Positions 6,654 through 9,120 of a stretch of 9,120 nt of DNA are shown here, piece after piece. The translations under genes and the position numbers were made by a program. Source of the DNA: Rhodoblastus sp052145335 (GTDB taxonomy: Bacteria > Pseudomonadota > Alphaproteobacteria > Rhizobiales > Beijerinckiaceae); assembly GCF_052145335.1 (NCBI RefSeq), contig NZ_JBKQOU010000142.1, positions 1-9,120 of the forward strand. Direction: 5' to 3'. The notes beneath the pieces were generated by a model. It was given only the letters and a program-made list of their open reading frames with translations, did no database searches and was not told where the DNA came from. Position 1 is the stretch's first letter. Each line of letters begins with the position of its first letter.

Positions 6654-7829
6654 TCAGGCGGCCGCGAGTTCGGCCTTGGCGGATGCGAAGGCCCAGTCGA
6701 GCCATTCCGTCAAAACGGCGACATCGTCTGCCTCCACTGTCGCGCCGCACCAGACGCGCAGGCCGGGAGGCGCATCGCGATAGGCGCCGATGTCGTATCC
6801 GGCCTTTTCCTTCTCGACCAGCGAGGCCAGCTTCTTGGCGAAGGCCGCTTGCGCATCCGCGGGGAGGGCGACAATGGCCGGATCGACCACTTTCAGGCAC
6901 ACCGAAGTGTTGGAGCGAATCGCCTCATTCTTGGCGAGAAAGGCGGCCCAGCCGCTCCCGGCGACCCAGTCGGCCAGAACCTTGGTGTTGGCGTCGGCGC
7001 GGGCGACCAGTCCGTCGAGACCGCCGATGCTTTTCGCCCACATCAGCGCGTCGATATAATCTTCGACGCAGAGCATGGACGGGGTGTTGATGGTCTCGCC
7101 TTCGAAAACCCCTTCGATCAGCTTGCCGCCCTTGGTCATGCGAAAGATTTTCGGCATCGGCCAGGCGGGCGAATGGGATTCGAGCCGCTCGACCGCGCGG
7201 GGCGACAAGATCAGCACGCCATGGGCCGCCTCGCCGCCGAGCGCCTTCTGCCAGGAGAAGGTGACGACATCCAGTTTCGCCCAATCGAGTTTTTGCGCGA
7301 AGGCGGCGGAAGTGGCGTCGGCGATGGTCAGGCCCTTGCGGTCCGCGGGAATCCAGTCGCCGTTGGGGACGCGGACGCCGGAAGTGGTGCCGTTCCAGGT
7401 GAAGATGACGTCATTGTCGAAATTGACCGAGGCGAGATCGACGATTTCGCCGTAGGGCGCCTTGAGGACGCGGGCGTCCTTGAGCTTCAGTTGCTTGACG
7501 ATGTCGGTGACCCAGCCCTCGCCAAAGCTTTCCCAGGCGAGAGCGTCGACGCCGCGCGGGCCAAGCAGCGACCACATCGCCATTTCCACCGCGCCGGTGT
7601 CGGAGGCGGGCACGATGCCGATACGGTAATCGGCCGGAACCTGCAAAATCTCGCGGGTGAGATCGATGGAGAGTTTCAGCTTGGCCTTGCCGATCTTGGC
7701 GCGATGCGAACGGCCGAGCGGCGCGTCTTTCAGCGCATCGAGCGACCAGCCGGGACGCTTGGCGCAGGGGCCGGAAGAGAAATTGGGGTTTTTCGGCAGA
7801 TTGGCAGGTTTGGCGGCAGGTTTCGTCAT
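6654..7829 (-). CDS. serC: Phosphoserine aminotransferase
   Basis: PLP-dependent enzyme that converts 3-phosphohydroxypyruvate and glutamate to O-phosphoserine and 2-oxoglutarate, the step after SerA. The 391 residues are of the alphaproteobacterial/archaeal-type SerC group, slightly longer than the E. coli enzyme (about 362). Visible: PNFSSGPCAKRPGWS near the N-terminus; GIVPASDTGAVEMAMWSLLG (71-90, the phosphate-binding and cofactor-stacking region); FTWNGTTSGVRVPNG (143-157); IADATSAAF (169-177) with the cofactor-binding Asp171; and SWQKALGGEAAHG (192-204), where Lys195 is expected to form the Schiff base. Two ATGs lie 6 bases apart; the second (7829) is chosen because the ribosome-binding site is 6 bases before it and touches the first. 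It is the first gene of a likely serC-serA unit; serB is not in the window. Confidence 0.96.
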   Translation of the reverse strand: MTKPAAKPANLPKNPNFSSGPCAKRPGWSLDALKDAPLGRSHRAKIGKAKLKLSIDLTREILQVPADYRIGIVPASDTGAVEMAMWSLLGPRGVDALAWESFGEGWVTDIVKQLKLKDARVLKAPYGEIVDLASVNFDNDVIFTWNGTTSGVRVPNGDWIPADRKGLTIADATSAAFAQKLDWAKLDVVTFSWQKALGGEAAHGVLILSPRAVERLESHSPAWPMPKIFRMTKGGKLIEGVFEGETINTPSMLCVEDYIDALMWAKSIGGLDGLVARADANTKVLADWVAGSGWAAFLAKNEAIRSNTSVCLKVVDPAIVALPADAQAAFAKKLASLVEKEKAGYDIGAYRDAPPGLRVWCGATVEADDVAVLTEWLDWAFASAKAELAAA

Positions 7830-7835
7830 ATCCAT

Positions 7836-7841
7836 CCTCCC
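7836..7841 (-). promoter_or_regulatory. Shine-Dalgarno site deciding the serC start
   Basis: GGGAGG on the minus strand ends 6 bases before the ATG at 7829 but directly abuts the alternative ATG at 7835, which would leave no spacing. The downstream ATG is therefore favoured. Confidence 0.75.
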
Positions 7842-7881
7842 AGATGGGCGCCTCGCGTTGGGGCGAAGTGTCCCGACGCCG

Positions 7882-7910
7882 CGATTACGCCTGTGTCACG
7901 AAAGGGTCAA
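7882..7910 (-). promoter_or_regulatory. Candidate promoter of serC-serA
   Basis: Minus-strand GCTTGACC supplies the -35 TTGACC (7910-7905). A 17-base spacer leads to TAATCG (7887-7882), a weak -10, about 50-80 bases before the serC start. Alphaproteobacterial promoters often keep the CTTGAC box and have loose -10 boxes, which makes this plausible but not firm. Confidence 0.3.
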
Positions 7911-7957
7911 GCGCGACGATTTGTCACGTCGAAGGCGCGTAAGGGAATGAATGCGGC

Positions 7958-7963
7958 TATAAT
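7958..7963 (+). promoter_or_regulatory. Candidate -10 box of the thioesterase gene
   Basis: A perfect TATAAT lies 39 bases before the ATG at 8003. No -35-like hexamer stands 16-18 bases upstream (the sequence there is GCGCGT-like) and there is no extended -10 TG, so either an activator is needed or the match is chance. TTGTCA at 7921 is too far away to pair with it. Confidence 0.35.
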
Positions 7964-8002
7964 CTTGAACGCGGCCAGGATGCCGACGCCAGCGAGGTCC
8001 AG

Positions 8003-8491
8003 ATGAGCGATGCGCGCCAACTTGTGATGACGGTTTTGATGACCCCGGATATGGCGAATTTTTCGGGCAAGGTGCATGGGGGCGCACTGCTCAACCTTCT
8101 GGACCGGGTCGCCTTTTCCTGCGCCTCGCGCTTTTCGGGACGTTATGCGGTCACTTTGTCGGTCGATCAGGTGACGTTCAAGGAGCCGGTCCATGTTGGC
8201 GAACTGGTCACCTTTCTGGCGAGCGTCAACCACGTCGGCCGCACGTCGATGGAAATCGGCATCCGCGTCGAGGCCGAGGACATACGCAAGGGGACGCGCC
8301 GCCACACCAATTCCTGCTATTTCACCATGGTCGCGGTGGATGACGAGAGCAGGCCGGCCGCCGTTCCGGAACTTGAAATCGATACGGCGGTCGAGAAAAA
8401 GCGCAATCACGCCGCCGAACTGCGCCGTCACCTGCGCCGGGAGGTGGCCGAACAATTGGAAAAGACCACCCGTCAGGAAGACGAGGCGTAA
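8003..8491 (+). CDS. Acyl-CoA thioesterase, hotdog fold (YciA/ACOT type)
   Basis: Hydrolyses acyl-CoA to free fatty acid and CoA in the cytosol; the chain-length preference cannot be read from sequence. The 162 residues form one hotdog domain: LVMTVLMTPDMANFSGKVHGG, then ALLNLLDRVAF in the central helix with Asp34 in the position of the family's catalytic acid, then RYAVTLSVDQVTFKEPVHVGELV and VNHVGRTSMEIGIRV as sheet strands, and HTNSCYFTMVAVDD as the last strand. Residues 128-160 form a highly charged, probably helical tail rich in Lys, Arg and Glu, longer than in short YciA proteins. The ATG at 8003 has GAGG 5 bases upstream (7994-7997). It is divergent from serC with a 173-base shared upstream region. 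Its stop codon is 12 bases from the end of an insertion-sequence remnant. The exact subfamily is less certain than the fold. Confidence 0.9.
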   Translation: MSDARQLVMTVLMTPDMANFSGKVHGGALLNLLDRVAFSCASRFSGRYAVTLSVDQVTFKEPVHVGELVTFLASVNHVGRTSMEIGIRVEAEDIRKGTRRHTNSCYFTMVAVDDESRPAAVPELEIDTAVEKKRNHAAELRRHLRREVAEQLEKTTRQEDEA

Positions 8492-8503
8492 TACCAACGG
8501 CCT

Positions 8504-8998
8504 TTATGAATGACCGATGCGCGCCCATTGGCGCATGCCGATTGAGTTGATGACGTCTGGCGCGGCGGTGAGTTCGTTCCATGCATCGCAGGCGGCGGCG
8601 ATGATGTCGTCGTAGGTTTCGAAAACCCTGTTCGAAAGCCAGTTGGCGCGCAGATACTGCCAGACATTTTCGACTGGGTTCAGTTCCGGCGAGCGCGACG
8701 GCAAGAAGATCATCGTCATATTTTTCGGGATGTTGAGCTTGTCGGTCGTATGCCACCCAGCGCGGTCGAGGAGCAGGACGGCGTGAGCGCCGCGCGCGAC
8801 GCGACAAGAGATTTCGTCCAGATGCATCTGCATCGCCTCGGTGTCGGCATAGGGCAGCGCCAGGGCCGCGCCGACGCCGCGCGACGGGCAGATGGCGCCA
8901 AAGAGATAAGCGTTTTCATAACGCTGGTCGGCGGGCTGACGAGGTCGCGTTCCGCGCTTTGCCCATTGACGAACCTGGCCGTTCTTTTGCCAAATTTG
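8504..8998 (-). pseudogene. IS630-family transposase, C-terminal half only
   Basis: About 165 residues of a DDE transposase whose full length is about 340. The readable part starts at IWQKNGQVRQWAKRGTRP (from about 8995), runs through NAYLFGAICPSRGVGAALAL and ends in the DDE_3 core. AVLLLDRAGWHT holds the second catalytic Asp (codon 8765-8767) and SPELNPVENVWQYLR holds the Glu (codon 8669-8671). It ends SIGMRQWARIGHS with a TAA at 8504-8506. The whole N-terminal helix-turn-helix part and the first catalytic Asp, expected just before IWQKNG, are missing, so it cannot be an active enzyme. Upstream of the junction the same frame runs out of homology and meets a stop at about 9074-9076. An internal ATG at 8833 would give only 109 residues, which I regard as accidental. 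Confidence 0.88.
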
Positions 8999-9003
8999 GC
9001 AAA
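8986..9003. repeat. 18-bp perfect palindrome at the IS630/IS110 junction
   Basis: TTTGCCAAATTTGGCAAA is identical on both strands; the next flanking bases (T at 8985, C at 9004) no longer pair. It sits where the IS110 reading ends (TTTGCC encodes its last recognisable FA) and the IS630 reading begins (ATTTGGCAA encodes IWQ). It may be a recombination scar, the product of an end joining, or chance. Confidence 0.6.
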
Positions 9004-9120
9004 CCGCCAGACCGCGATCAACAATTTGCGCGCCATGGCGACGATGGCGATGCGGCGGGTTCGCCCTTGAAGCTCACCCACCCGTTGCCGGAACCATTGC
9101 GCCAAGCTGCTTTCGGGCTG
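8999..9120 (-). pseudogene. IS110-family transposase, C-terminal fragment running off the window
   Basis: In the frame through 9103-9105 the minus strand reads SSLAQWFRQRVGELQG and then RTRRIAIVAMARKLLIAVWRFA. This is the typical C-terminal end of IS110/IS116/IS902 transposases (the Transposase_20 region and the following helix). The reading stops resembling the family after WRFA, where homologues continue about 10-20 residues, so the end of the protein is lost at the junction. The frame stays open past the junction to 8716, but that part is an off-frame reading of the IS630 gene. The N-terminal RuvC-like domain would lie beyond 9120, so whether the rest is intact cannot be told. Confidence 0.75.

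Larger units (their letters stand above)
8492..9120 (-). mobile_element. Insertion-sequence debris: IS630-type remnant joined to an IS110-type remnant
   Basis: The right end of the window is made of two transposase pieces from unrelated families, both on the minus strand, meeting at about 8995-9003. The inner edge is near 8492-8503, between the thioesterase stop and the IS630 transposase stop; TAATACC just there fits the TA target preference of IS630 elements, but a matching terminal inverted repeat is not in the window. The outer edge is beyond 9120. Neither element can be complete. Confidence 0.8.

Noticed and set aside
6522..8006. 494-codon open frame on the plus strand across serC
   Set aside because: Antisense shadow of serC. 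Its start is in the REP-like repeat and it runs through the divergent upstream region.
8716..9105. Continuous 129-codon minus-strand frame read as a single fusion protein
   Set aside because: Only the part above about 8999 resembles IS110 transposase. The rest is an off-frame reading of the IS630 transposase, so it is a junction artefact and not a functional fusion.
1..9120. CRISPR array, tRNA or rRNA genes, phage or defence system
   Set aside because: Looked for regularly spaced direct repeats, tRNA-like cloverleaf ends and defence or phage protein motifs; none were seen.

Overview
The window looks like a chromosomal piece of a high-G+C alphaproteobacterium, most likely Hyphomicrobiales (Rhizobiales; the Beijerinckiaceae/Methylocystaceae or Bradyrhizobium neighbourhood is my guess). 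The grounds are the GroEL sequence with its GGGMGGMDF tail, the alphaproteobacterial style of AccA, SerA and SerC, and intergenic hairpin repeats of a kind I remember from these genomes. No rRNA, tRNA or CRISPR array was seen.

Layout: (1) 3-1274, plus strand, the C-terminal three quarters of groEL, cut by the window edge and closed by a clear intrinsic terminator. (2) 1581-1988, plus strand, a small HU/IHF-family DNA-bending protein with an unusual N-terminal extension. (3) 2030-3547, minus strand, a probable lipoprotein of the YafK/DpaA L,D-transpeptidase-like family with a long Pro/Ala/Lys-rich tail, convergent with gene 2. (4) 3753-4706, minus strand, accA. (5) 4815-4920, a composite hairpin repeat that runs into the serA stop codon. 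(6) 4918-6504 serA and 6654-7829 serC, minus strand, in the order serC then serA, separated by a REP-like hairpin repeat. (7) 8003-8491, plus strand, a hotdog-fold acyl-CoA thioesterase divergent from serC. (8) 8492-9120, insertion-sequence debris: the C-terminal half of an IS630-type transposase joined head-to-tail to the C-terminal piece of an IS110-type transposase, with an 18-bp perfect palindrome at the junction.

Most of the window is housekeeping: protein folding (GroEL), nucleoid architecture (HU/IHF), envelope maintenance (YafK-like protein), the first committed step of fatty-acid synthesis (AccA), and two consecutive steps of serine synthesis (SerA oxidises 3-phosphoglycerate, SerC transaminates the product). 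The thioesterase works on acyl-CoA but has no evident operon link to accA. I do not see a convincing new multi-gene system. The points most worth a second look are the N-extended HU/IHF paralogue, the tailed YafK-like lipoprotein, the two intergenic repeats around serA, and the IS630/IS110 junction.
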